34,408 bases of DNA from assembly GCA_038117265.1 (NCBI GenBank), contig JAYOFO010000022.1:1-34408 (forward strand), given 5' to 3'. This DNA is from JAYPUG01 sp038117265 (lineage in GTDB: Bacteria > Pseudomonadota > Alphaproteobacteria > UBA6615). Numbering within the stretch: the stretch's first letter is position 1; every line of letters starts with the position of its first letter. Position numbers and translations under genes: made by a program. The notes beneath the pieces were generated by a model. It searched no databases and had not been told where the DNA came from. It saw nothing but the letters and a program-made list of their open reading frames with translations. Positions 8,027-15,504 of this stretch are shown here, one piece after another.

Positions 8027-9631
8027 TCAGTCGAGCGCAAACCCGTCATAGCCCGCGGCGGCAACGGCATTGCACTTCGCCGCATAGACCGGCATGCCGC
8101 CGGCAAACGGCAGCATCACCCGCGGCTTGCCGGGGATGTTCGAGCCCAGATACCAGGACTCGCACTTCGCGCGCAGCGACAGTCCGGCGACGTTGCGGGC
8201 GTTCTCGACCCACGCCTCCTCGGCGTCCGTCTCGGCCTCGATCCGCGTCAGATCGTGCGCGCGCATGTGCTCGATGCAGTCCGAAATCCATTCCACATGC
8301 TGCTCGATCGACGGGATCATGTTGGTCAGCACCGACGGGCTGCCCGGACCGGTGATCGTGAACATGTTGGGGAAGCCCGCGATGCCGAGCCCGAGATAGG
8401 TCTTGGGCCCGTCCGCCCATTTGTCGCGCAGGGCAAGGCCATCCACTCCGCGGATGTCCATCCGGTTCAACGCGCCCGTCATCGCGTCGAACCCGGTCGC
8501 CAGCACGATCACGTCGACTTCGTACTCGGTGCCGTCGACCTGCAGGCCGTTGGGCGTGAAGCGCTCGATCGGGGACTCGCTCACATCGACCAGGGTGACG
8601 TTGTCGCGGTTGTAGGTCTCGTAATAGTCGGTGCCCACGCACAACCGCTTACACAGGAAGAGCTGCTTGGGCGCGAGCAGTTCGGCGACCTCCGGATCGT
8701 CAACGATCTCGCGAATCTTGCCGCGGATGAAATCCGACACGGTCTCGTTGGCCGCCTCGCTGGTCTGGAAGTCGGCATAGGTCGCCATCATGGCGAGGCC
8801 GCCCGTCTGCCAGCGCTCCTCGTAGGCGGCATTGCGCTCGGCATCCGAAACGGCCATCGCCGAATCGCCCGCCGAGGAAAAGATGTTGCCCGAGAAGGTC
8901 TTCTTCGCCGCGGCCCGCAGTTCGGGATAGTTCGCCTTGATCTCGGCGATCTCGCTGGGGTCGAGGCGCCGGTTGTGCGACGGGATGACGTAGTTCGCGG
9001 TGCGCTGGAACACAAACAGCTGCTCGGCCTGTTCGGCAAAGACCGGGATCGACTGGACCCCCGACGACCCCGCCCCGATCACCGCGACGCGCTTGCCCGC
9101 GAGCGAGACCGGTGCGTCGGGCCAGAGGCCGGTGTGATAGAGCTCGCCCACGAAGCAGTCGGCGCCCTCGAACTTCGGAATGTTGACCGCGGACAGGCAA
9201 CCGGTCGCCATGACGCAGAACCTTGCGGTCAACGACGTTCCGTCCTCGGTTTCGACCGTCCACAGGTCGGTCGCGTCGTCCCAGCGAGCACCGCGCACGC
9301 GTGCCTCGAACTGGATATCCGGCCGCAGGTCGAACCGGTCGGCCACATGGCGCGCATATTCCAGGATTTCCGGCTGCGAGGGATAGCGTTCCTTCCAGTC
9401 CCATTCCTGCTGCAGCGCATTGGAGAACTGGTAGGAATAGAACATGGTCTCGGTGTCGACCCGCGCACCCGGATACCGGTTCCAGTACCAGGTTCCGCCG
9501 ACATCGGTACCCGCTTCCAGGACACGCACGCGGTGACCCAGCCCGCGCAGCCGGTACAGCGCGTACATGCCGCCGAAACCGGCGCCGACGACGATGACGT
9601 CGTAATCGCCCTGCGTTCGCTGTCCGGTCAT
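8027..9631 (-). CDS. Flavin monooxygenase of the Baeyer-Villiger type
   Basis: This 534-residue FAD/NADPH enzyme has an FAD-binding GxGxxG at residues 16-21 and an NADPH-binding GAGSSG at 186-191. Between them lies the Baeyer-Villiger fingerprint FxGxxxHxxxWP at F160-P171. GTWYWNRYPGAR in the N-terminal domain is also typical of cyclohexanone-monooxygenase relatives. Such enzymes insert oxygen next to a ketone to give an ester or lactone. The ATG at 9631 follows an excellent GAGGAGG six bases upstream, better than the in-frame ATG at 9649 that overlaps the previous gene. It lies between the ketopantoate-reductase-like gene and the MBL hydrolase in a tight operon. The ketone substrate is unknown. 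Confidence 0.92.
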   Translation of the reverse strand: MTGQRTQGDYDVIVVGAGFGGMYALYRLRGLGHRVRVLEAGTDVGGTWYWNRYPGARVDTETMFYSYQFSNALQQEWDWKERYPSQPEILEYARHVADRFDLRPDIQFEARVRGARWDDATDLWTVETEDGTSLTARFCVMATGCLSAVNIPKFEGADCFVGELYHTGLWPDAPVSLAGKRVAVIGAGSSGVQSIPVFAEQAEQLFVFQRTANYVIPSHNRRLDPSEIAEIKANYPELRAAAKKTFSGNIFSSAGDSAMAVSDAERNAAYEERWQTGGLAMMATYADFQTSEAANETVSDFIRGKIREIVDDPEVAELLAPKQLFLCKRLCVGTDYYETYNRDNVTLVDVSESPIERFTPNGLQVDGTEYEVDVIVLATGFDAMTGALNRMDIRGVDGLALRDKWADGPKTYLGLGIAGFPNMFTITGPGSPSVLTNMIPSIEQHVEWISDCIEHMRAHDLTRIEAETDAEEAWVENARNVAGLSLRAKCESWYLGSNIPGKPRVMLPFAGGMPVYAAKCNAVAAAGYDGFALD

Positions 9632-9641
9632 CGCATCCTCC

Positions 9642-10667
9642 TCAGGCATTCACCAGTTCGAGCGCGCGCGCCAGGTTCGACGGATCGGGCTCGAGTTCGC
9701 CGGACTGGATCCGGCGGGTAATCTCGGTCACCGCCGCATTCACCGGTGTCGGCTGACCGTTCTTTACCCCTTCCTCGACGACCAGGCCGTTGATCAGATC
9801 CACCTCGCTGTACCGGCCCTTCAGATGGTCCTGGAGGACACAGTCGCGCGCCGCGGGACCGATATCAGCCGCCAGCTTGTCGAGCATCTTCTCGAGCAAC
9901 CGGTTGGTGTCCCGCACATCGTCCTCGGTGAGCCCGAAGATCGGCTGGATCGTATGGCCGATGCGCTGCCCCACCGCCAGCGCCTCGGTCCCCGCGCGGA
10001 GCGTGAATTCCCGCATGCCCGGGATCTTCATCGCCTCGTAGAGCGTGAGCCCCATCATCGCGAACGGGCCGAGGCACATCGTGTTGACCACGAGCTTCAT
10101 CCACTTCGCCGAGATGATCTCGGACGAGATCGAGACCTGGCCGACATGCTTGAGAAGCGCCTCGATCTCCCCGACCCGGGGCTCGGTTGCCTCGTTGACG
10201 GCACCGACTCCGAACCAGGTATGCGCATGCGTCGTGTTTCGCTGGATAACGCCAGGCGTGAAAATCTCCGATGACATCTCCATAACGCAACCGAGCGTGC
10301 GCTCGGGACCGACGATCTCCTCGATGTCGTTCAGCATCATCGCATTCTGGACGCCGACCAGAAGGCCATCTTCCTTGAGGTAAGGCTTGATCAACTCACA
10401 CGCCCAGCGCGTGTCGTAAGCCTTCACCATCACCAGCACGTAGTCGAACATCCGGTTGAGCGTGCAGACATCGCACAAATGGTAGGCCTCGACAGGGACC
10501 ACGACCGTCTCGTCGGGGAAATTGAGTTCAAGCCCGTTTGCACGCATGGCCTCGACATGCTCCGGCCACTGGTCGATCAGCACCACATCGAGCCCGGCCC
10601 GGGTGAGTTCTGCGGCAACGCCCCCACCATTGGCGCCCGTTCCGACGACCGCGATTTTCTTGTTCAT
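9642..10667 (-). CDS. Ketopantoate reductase-family oxidoreductase
   Basis: This 341-residue protein has an N-terminal Rossmann fold with GTGANG at residues 9-14 and a C-terminal helical domain carrying the family lysine region SAKWMKLVVN. These are the two domains of 2-dehydropantoate 2-reductase (PF02558/PF08546 type). PanE itself reduces ketopantoate with NADPH, but in catabolic operons many members reduce or oxidise other 2-keto or 2-hydroxy acids. The context here (BVMO, MBL hydrolase, FAH protein) favours a catabolic paralogue over pantothenate synthesis. The ATG at 10667 has a GGAGA Shine-Dalgarno and begins at the Rossmann strand. Its stop lies 10 bp before the BVMO start, so the two are co-transcribed. 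Confidence 0.85.
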   Translation of the reverse strand: MNKKIAVVGTGANGGGVAAELTRAGLDVVLIDQWPEHVEAMRANGLELNFPDETVVVPVEAYHLCDVCTLNRMFDYVLVMVKAYDTRWACELIKPYLKEDGLLVGVQNAMMLNDIEEIVGPERTLGCVMEMSSEIFTPGVIQRNTTHAHTWFGVGAVNEATEPRVGEIEALLKHVGQVSISSEIISAKWMKLVVNTMCLGPFAMMGLTLYEAMKIPGMREFTLRAGTEALAVGQRIGHTIQPIFGLTEDDVRDTNRLLEKMLDKLAADIGPAARDCVLQDHLKGRYSEVDLINGLVVEEGVKNGQPTPVNAAVTEITRRIQSGELEPDPSNLARALELVNA

Positions 10668-10781
10668 TCCCGTCTCCACCCTGGTTTCGCCACGCCGGAC
10701 GCATTTGTTTCTTGGCCGTATCATAGTCGAGCAATCGGGATTTCCCAGACCCGACACGCATTCCTGATCCCCGATACACGA

Positions 10782-10809
10782 AGGGCGCGGTCGTCGCCGG
10801 CCGCGCCCT
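10782..10809 (-). terminator. Hairpin after the FAH-family gene
   Basis: AGGGCGCGG (10782-10790) and CCGCGCCCT (10801-10809) form a perfect 9-bp inverted repeat with a 10-base loop, 25 bp beyond the stop of the FAH-family gene. There is no strong T-run, so it may be a weak terminator or an RNA-processing and stability element that lowers transcription into the BVMO operon. Confidence 0.5.
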
Positions 10810-10833
10810 CGCCGAACACAATGGGGTCCGCGA

Positions 10834-11769
10834 TCAGCTTCCGGGGGCGTACTTGCCGGTGAGCTGCGGCGTGAAACGGCCTTCGAGGCCTGCTTCGGTG
10901 TGCTGCAGGCGGGTCACCCGCGCCCAGGTCCGCTTCAGATCGTCGCGGATGTTGATCGCCAGGCGGCCGCAACCCTCGACCTCCAGCTCGACCTTGTCGT
11001 CGTCCTGGAACGGATTGAGGCCGCGATGGTTCGTGCCCGTCGCAACGATGTCGCCCACCTCGAGCACATGGATCGAGCTCAGCCACTCGATGATGTGCGG
11101 AATCTTGTGCGCCATGTCGTTGGTGTTGAAGTCCTGCATCAGGTCGCCGTTGACCCACAGCTTGACGTCGAGGTTCTGGGGGTCGTCGAACTCGTCGGCC
11201 GTCACCAGGTAGGGGCCGATCGGCGCGAAGGTGTCGCGCGACTTCGCCTGGAAGAAAACGTTGTTGGGCGGCGGCAGCTCTCGCGCCGAACCGTCGATGA
11301 AATTGAAGTAGCCGAAGATATAGTCCATCGCGTCCTCGGCCTTCACGTCCTTGGCGCGCTTGCCGATGACCAGGCCGAGTTCGGCCTCGCCCTCGAAGAT
11401 GGCGGCCGGGATGTCCTGCATCACCATCGTGTCGCCATGGCCGATGACCGAATTGCTCGCCTTGTGGAACGCGTTGATCGGCGCCGGCGCGGGCAGGGTG
11501 CCGTTCTCCATATAGTTCACGGCCATGCAGTCGATGTTGCCCGGCTTGGGCAGCGGCGGGCGGATGCGCACGCTGGCGACGGGAATGCCCGCGCCCGATG
11601 CGGCCGCGGCCTCGAGCTTGGACCGGTATGCGTCGAACCGCTCGATCAGGCCGTTCATGAGGTCCTGGGGGGTCAGGTGCGGAATGTCCTTCACGACGCC
11701 CGACACGTCCACCACGTCGTCTCCGCGCAGCACGCCGAGCCGGAAATCATCGAAATAAAGCAGCTTCAT
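10834..11769 (-). CDS. Fumarylacetoacetate hydrolase-family protein
   Basis: This 311-residue protein has the FAH fold: an N-terminal cap of about 80 residues, then the catalytic domain with NYMENG, the acidic metal-binding segment FEGEAELGLVIG, FNFIDGSARE, KSRDTFAPIGPYLV and GDIVATGTNHR near the C-terminus. Family members act on fumarylacetoacetate, acylpyruvates, 2-hydroxyhepta-2,4-diene-1,7-dioate and related 1,3-diketo acids in aromatic or sugar catabolism. The substrate here is not determinable. A GGGGGAGAG Shine-Dalgarno precedes the ATG at 11769. It is the first gene of the leftward group and is separated from the ketopantoate-reductase-like gene by 166 bp that contain a hairpin. It is divergent from the MDR oxidoreductase. 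Confidence 0.9.
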   Translation of the reverse strand: MKLLYFDDFRLGVLRGDDVVDVSGVVKDIPHLTPQDLMNGLIERFDAYRSKLEAAAASGAGIPVASVRIRPPLPKPGNIDCMAVNYMENGTLPAPAPINAFHKASNSVIGHGDTMVMQDIPAAIFEGEAELGLVIGKRAKDVKAEDAMDYIFGYFNFIDGSARELPPPNNVFFQAKSRDTFAPIGPYLVTADEFDDPQNLDVKLWVNGDLMQDFNTNDMAHKIPHIIEWLSSIHVLEVGDIVATGTNHRGLNPFQDDDKVELEVEGCGRLAINIRDDLKRTWARVTRLQHTEAGLEGRFTPQLTGKYAPGS

Positions 11770-11897
11770 CGCTCTCCCCCTGGGGCCTGTTCGTCATTTG
11801 GTTCGCCCGAAGGCGGCGCTTTGTAGCAGACACGCCAACACCCGCGCGACCCCGTTGAGCGGCATGCGACCGTGCGGCGGCTTGCCCCTCGCACCAG

Positions 11898-11920
11898 CCG
11901 AGGCGATCGGCTAGCCTCGG
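11898..11920. promoter_or_regulatory. Inverted repeat in a divergent promoter region
   Basis: CCGAGGC (11898-11904) and GCCTCGG (11914-11920) form a perfect 7-bp inverted repeat around a 9-base spacer. A second nested repeat, AGCCGA/TCGGCT, lies at 11896-11912. The element sits in the 197-bp gap between the divergent FAH-family and MDR genes, about 50 bp from the latter, a common operator position. The rest of that gap shows nothing else distinct. Confidence 0.35.
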
Positions 11921-11966
11921 ACACAGCCACAACGAACGCGACACATCCGGCAAGGACAGAGAAACG

Positions 11967-12893
11967 ATGAAAGCTTCCTATTTCGAGCGCCACGGCGGCC
12001 CCGAGGTTCTGATCTATGGCGACCTGCCCGACCCCGAACCCGGTCCCGGCGAAGTCATCGTCGACATTCATGCCGCAAGCGTGAACGCCGCCGACGCAAA
12101 GGTCCGCGCCGGCGGCACCTATGGGGAGATCGACAAATTCCCCTACATCCTCGGGCGCGATTTCTCGGGCGTGATCGCCAAGCTCGGCGAGGGCGCGAAC
12201 GACTTCGCGGTCGGCGATGCCGTCTTCGGTATCTGCGAGCGCGGCCAGGAGGGGACCTATTGCGAGAAGATCACCATGGACCAGCTGCTGGTGTCGACGA
12301 AGCCCGACAGCCTGTCGCACATCGACGCCGCGGCCCTGGCCCTCCCCGGCCTCACGGCGATCATCTCGATCGAGGAATGCCTGAAGCTCAAATCCGGCGA
12401 GAAGATCCTGATCCAAGGCGGCGCCGGTGGCGTCGCCGGCTTCGCCATCGAGTTCGCCAAGCACATCGGCGCACATGTCGTCACCACCTGCAGCGCGCGC
12501 AACATCGACTATGTGCGCAGCTTGGGCGCCGATGAGGTGATCGACTACAATGCCCAGGACTTCACCGAGATTCTCACCGACTGCGACGCGGTGTTCGAGA
12601 CCGTGGGCGGCGACGTCACCGAGCGGTCGTTTGCGGTGCTGAAGCCCGGCGGGCGGCTGGCGGCCATCGCCTCGGGCGTCAAGGCACCGCCGTCGCCGCG
12701 CGACGACGTCGAGTCCCTGCGTCCCGCCGTGGGCCGCGACCGCAAGTATCTGGACCGGATCGTCGAGCTCCATGCGGCTGGCGTGGTGCATGTCCCGCCT
12801 GTCACGGTCTACCCGCTGGAAGAGGCCGCCGCGGCCTCGGCGAAGAGCGAAGGCCGCCACCTCACGGGCAAGCTCGTCATCCAGGTCCGCTAG
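11967..12893 (+). CDS. MDR-family NADP-dependent quinone oxidoreductase-like protein
   Basis: This 308-residue medium-chain dehydrogenase/reductase has an N-terminal GroES-like domain (to about residue 120) and a Rossmann domain with GGAGGVAGFA near residues 152-161. The cysteine and histidine ligands of the zinc alcohol dehydrogenases are absent, which puts it with zinc-free quinone oxidoreductases and enoyl reductases. These reduce quinones or alpha,beta-unsaturated carbonyl compounds with NADPH. The ATG at 11967 has an AAGGA-type Shine-Dalgarno. It leads a five-gene + strand run in which gaps are 5-21 bp, suggesting a single transcript with the YciI-like, RidA-like, PhnM and DUF1045 genes. 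Confidence 0.88.
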   Translation: MKASYFERHGGPEVLIYGDLPDPEPGPGEVIVDIHAASVNAADAKVRAGGTYGEIDKFPYILGRDFSGVIAKLGEGANDFAVGDAVFGICERGQEGTYCEKITMDQLLVSTKPDSLSHIDAAALALPGLTAIISIEECLKLKSGEKILIQGGAGGVAGFAIEFAKHIGAHVVTTCSARNIDYVRSLGADEVIDYNAQDFTEILTDCDAVFETVGGDVTERSFAVLKPGGRLAAIASGVKAPPSPRDDVESLRPAVGRDRKYLDRIVELHAAGVVHVPPVTVYPLEEAAAASAKSEGRHLTGKLVIQVR

Positions 12894-12898
12894 GCGCC

Positions 12899-13213
12899 GT
12901 GCTCTACATCATCTACCAGGAGGACGGGCCGGACTCCGCCGCGCTGCGCGAGGCGCACAAGCCGGCCCACTTCGCCTATCTCGATGAGCACAAGGACATC
13001 CTGGTCCTCGGCGGTGCGATGCTGGCCGATGCGGACGACACGCAGATCGGCAGCGTGCTGATCATCAACGTGCCCGACCGGGCGGCGGCGGACCGCTTCT
13101 CGGAGAACGAGCCACTGCGCAAGGCGGGCACGTTCAGGAACGTCAGGATCACCCGGATGCGCCGCGGACAGTGGAACCCGGATGCGGCGCCGAAGACGCC
13201 CGAGGGCAAATGA
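12899..13213 (+). CDS. YciI-like protein, GTG start
   Basis: This 104-residue protein has the ferredoxin-like pattern of the YCII-related family, including REAHKPAHFAYL with paired histidines near residues 17-26, an LVLGGAMLADAD strand-turn and a C-terminal VRITRMR strand. YciI relatives are small, often dimeric and mostly of unknown function; a His-Asp pair suggests a catalytic role in some. The start is GTG at 12899, five bases after the MDR stop, so translation may be coupled. Its C-terminus overhangs into a charged tail. It is probably a minor partner in a degradation pathway; no substrate can be given. Confidence 0.8.
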   Translation: MLYIIYQEDGPDSAALREAHKPAHFAYLDEHKDILVLGGAMLADADDTQIGSVLIINVPDRAAADRFSENEPLRKAGTFRNVRITRMRRGQWNPDAAPKTPEGK

Positions 13214-13229
13214 GGGCCGGAGACACGCC

Positions 13230-13631
13230 ATGGCCAAGAAACAGATCGTCTCGCCCCGCATGAAGACCCCGAGCGGGCATTTCTCGCACGCCACGACGGT
13301 CGAGGCGCGCGGCCGCCTCGTCTTCATCTCCGGCATGACCGCCCACACGCCCGACGGCGGCATCGCCGGCATCGGCGACCCCGAGGCGCAGACGCGCCAG
13401 GTCTGCGAGAACCTGAAGGCGGCCGTCGAGGAGGCCGGCGGCACGCTCGCCGACATCTGCCGTGTCGACGTCTATGTCCGCAACATGGAGCATTTCGATG
13501 CCGTCCACCGGGTACGGCGTGAATATTTCGCGCCACCCCCCCCCGCCTCGACCATGGTCGAGGTGACCAAGATGACCCATCCCGATTATCTGGTGGAGAT
13601 CAGCGCGATCGCCGTCCTCGAGGACGGCTGA
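13230..13631 (+). CDS. RidA-like (YjgF/YER057c) protein lacking the catalytic Arg
   Basis: This 133-residue protein belongs to the YjgF/YER057c/UK114 family, with LVFISGMTAHTPDG, GDPEAQTRQVCENLKAAVEEAG and VEISAIAVL in order. In E. coli RidA, Arg105 in the segment PARSCVEV is needed to hydrolyse enamines and imines. The matching segment here is PASTMVEV (residues 105-112), with Ser107 in the Arg position. It is therefore more like the uncharacterised Rid subgroups than an archetypal RidA. The ATG at 13230 follows a GGAG and begins at a good family start. A run of nine C at 13536-13544 encodes part of a PPPP stretch just before the active-site segment. It is co-directional and close-packed with its neighbours. 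Confidence 0.85.
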   Translation: MAKKQIVSPRMKTPSGHFSHATTVEARGRLVFISGMTAHTPDGGIAGIGDPEAQTRQVCENLKAAVEEAGGTLADICRVDVYVRNMEHFDAVHRVRREYFAPPPPASTMVEVTKMTHPDYLVEISAIAVLEDG

Positions 13632-13652
13632 TCACGCGGAACGCCGCGCGAC

Positions 13653-14795
13653 ATGGCAACCGAACAAACCCTGAGCAACGCCCGGATCGTGCTGCGCGAC
13701 GAGGTCGTCCACGGGGCGGTGCGGATCGTCGACGGGTGCATTGCCGACATATCGTCCGGCGGATCGGTTCCCTCCGGTGCGGTGGACCTTGAAGGCGACT
13801 ACCTGCTCCCCGGCCTGATCGAGATGCACACCGACCATCTTGAAAAGCACATGGTCCCGCGGCCGGGCGTGCACTGGCCGCTTCCCGTCGGTGCGGCGCT
13901 GGCGCACGACGTACAGATTGCGGGTGCCGGCATCACCACCGTGTTCGACGCCATCGCAGTCGGCACCTATCGCCAGGGCCGCGCGCGCCAGCACATGCTC
14001 GAACGCGCCATAGCCGCGATCGCCACGGGAAAATCCGACAATCTGTTCCGCGCCGACCACCTGCTGCATCTGCGCTGCGAGGTCTCGGACCCCGACATGC
14101 TTAAGCTTGTCGAGGCATTCATCGATGTCGCCGACGTCCGGCTGATCTCGCTGATGGACCACACGCCGGGCCAGCGCCAGTGGCGCGACCTGTCGCTGAT
14201 GAAGCGGTTCCACAACAACGAGGACATGTCGGACGCGGATCTGAAGGCCTTCGTGGACGAACGCGTCACACTGCAGCGCGCGCATGCCGAGCCGCATCGG
14301 CTCGCCGTGGTCGAGATGTGCCGGTCGCGCGGCCTGCCCATGGCGAGCCACGACGACACGACGATCGAACACGTCGCCGAGGCGGTCGCCCACGGCATCA
14401 CCATCTCGGAGTTTCCCACGACGATGGAGGCGGCGCGGGCCGCACGCGCCGAAGGCATGGCGATCGTCATGGGCGCACCCAACATCGTGCTCGGCGGTTC
14501 GCACTCGGGCAACGTCTCGGCCGAGGAACTCGCGCAGGCGGACCTGCTCGATGGGCTGTCGTCGGACTATGTGCCGTCGAGCCTGATCCAGGCCGTCTTC
14601 CTGATGCACGACCGGACCGGAATCGTGCTGCCCGACGCCGTCGCCACGGTCTCGGCCAACGTCGCCGACATGGTCGGTCTCGACGACCGCGGTGTCATCG
14701 TCGCCGGGAAGCGCGCCGACCTGGTGCGCGTGCACGACGCCCGGGGCCTGCCAGTCGTCCGCCAGGTCTGGCGCGAAGGTTTGCGCGTCGCCTGA
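13653..14795 (+). CDS. phnM: PhnM, alpha-D-ribose 1-methylphosphonate 5-triphosphate diphosphatase
   Basis: This 380-residue amidohydrolase matches PhnM in length and motifs: LLPGLIEMHTDHLEKH with metal ligands H59 and D61-H62 region, ADHLLHLRCEV with a later ligand set, MDHTPGQRQ, ASHDDTT and MGAPNIVLGGSHSGN. PhnM removes pyrophosphate from ribose 1-methylphosphonate 5-triphosphate before the C-P lyase step of phosphonate use. None of the C-P lyase core genes (phnG-L) is in the window. The gene follows the RidA-like stop by 21 bp and is followed by the DUF1045 gene after 13 bp, a pairing familiar from alphaproteobacterial phn loci. Confidence 0.88.
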   Translation: MATEQTLSNARIVLRDEVVHGAVRIVDGCIADISSGGSVPSGAVDLEGDYLLPGLIEMHTDHLEKHMVPRPGVHWPLPVGAALAHDVQIAGAGITTVFDAIAVGTYRQGRARQHMLERAIAAIATGKSDNLFRADHLLHLRCEVSDPDMLKLVEAFIDVADVRLISLMDHTPGQRQWRDLSLMKRFHNNEDMSDADLKAFVDERVTLQRAHAEPHRLAVVEMCRSRGLPMASHDDTTIEHVAEAVAHGITISEFPTTMEAARAARAEGMAIVMGAPNIVLGGSHSGNVSAEELAQADLLDGLSSDYVPSSLIQAVFLMHDRTGIVLPDAVATVSANVADMVGLDDRGVIVAGKRADLVRVHDARGLPVVRQVWREGLRVA

Positions 14796-14808
14796 TGCCG
14801 CACCGGCC

Positions 14809-15504
14809 ATGACCGCACGCTATGCCATCTACTTCGCCCCAGCCGCCGACAGCGCGCTGTGGCGGTTCGCCACATCGTGGCTCGGGCGCGACCCCGAGGC
14901 CGGCATCGACATCAAGCAACCGGAAATCGCCGGCCTGCCCGCCGAAACCCTCGCGCGGGTCACATCCTCGCCGCGACGCTATGGGTTCCATGGCACCCTG
15001 AAGCCGCCGTTCCGGCTGGCGCAGGGCGCCGACCCGGACGGGCTGCGCGGCGAACTGTCGACCTTCGCCGCCGACCGCACCGCGTTCGACCTGCCGCCGC
15101 TGCGCGTCTCCGCGCTCGACGGCTTCCTGGCGCTGACGCCCACGCACGTATCGAAGGACCTCGACGACCTCGCCGCGGACTGCGTGCGCGCCTTCGACGC
15201 GTTCCGCGCACCGCCTGACGAGGACGAGCTGGCGCGGCGGCGCGCGCACGGGCTGAACGACCGCCAGGCCACGCATCTCGCGCGCTGGGGCTATCCCTAC
15301 GTGCTCGACCAGTTCCGCTTCCACATGACGCTGAGCGAACGGCTCGACGAAGGGTTGCGCGAGACGGTGCAACGGATTCTGGAGCGGGAGGCCGCGCCCG
15401 CCCTGGCCGCGCCGGTGCGCATCGACTCCTTCGCGCTGTTCCACGAGCCGGCACAGGGGGCGCAATTCCGGCTGATCGCGCGTTTCGCGTTCGCCGACCT
15501 CTAG
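14809..15504 (+). CDS. DUF1045 2H-phosphoesterase-like protein of phosphonate operons
   Basis: This 231-residue protein has two HxT motifs, H61-G-T63 in YGFHGTLKPPF and H172-M-T174 in FRFHMTLS, about 110 residues apart. That is the arrangement of the 2H phosphoesterase superfamily. Length and motifs match the DUF1045 family annotated as a putative phosphonate-metabolism protein, which typically sits beside phnM. The exact reaction is undefined, though a cyclic phosphate or 2',5'-type phosphodiester substrate is the usual expectation. The ATG at 14809 starts 13 bp after the phnM stop; longer in-frame starts would overlap phnM. Its TAG stop overlaps the stop of the convergent GMC gene through a shared CTAG. 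Confidence 0.85.
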   Translation: MTARYAIYFAPAADSALWRFATSWLGRDPEAGIDIKQPEIAGLPAETLARVTSSPRRYGFHGTLKPPFRLAQGADPDGLRGELSTFAADRTAFDLPPLRVSALDGFLALTPTHVSKDLDDLAADCVRAFDAFRAPPDEDELARRRAHGLNDRQATHLARWGYPYVLDQFRFHMTLSERLDEGLRETVQRILEREAAPALAAPVRIDSFALFHEPAQGAQFRLIARFAFADL

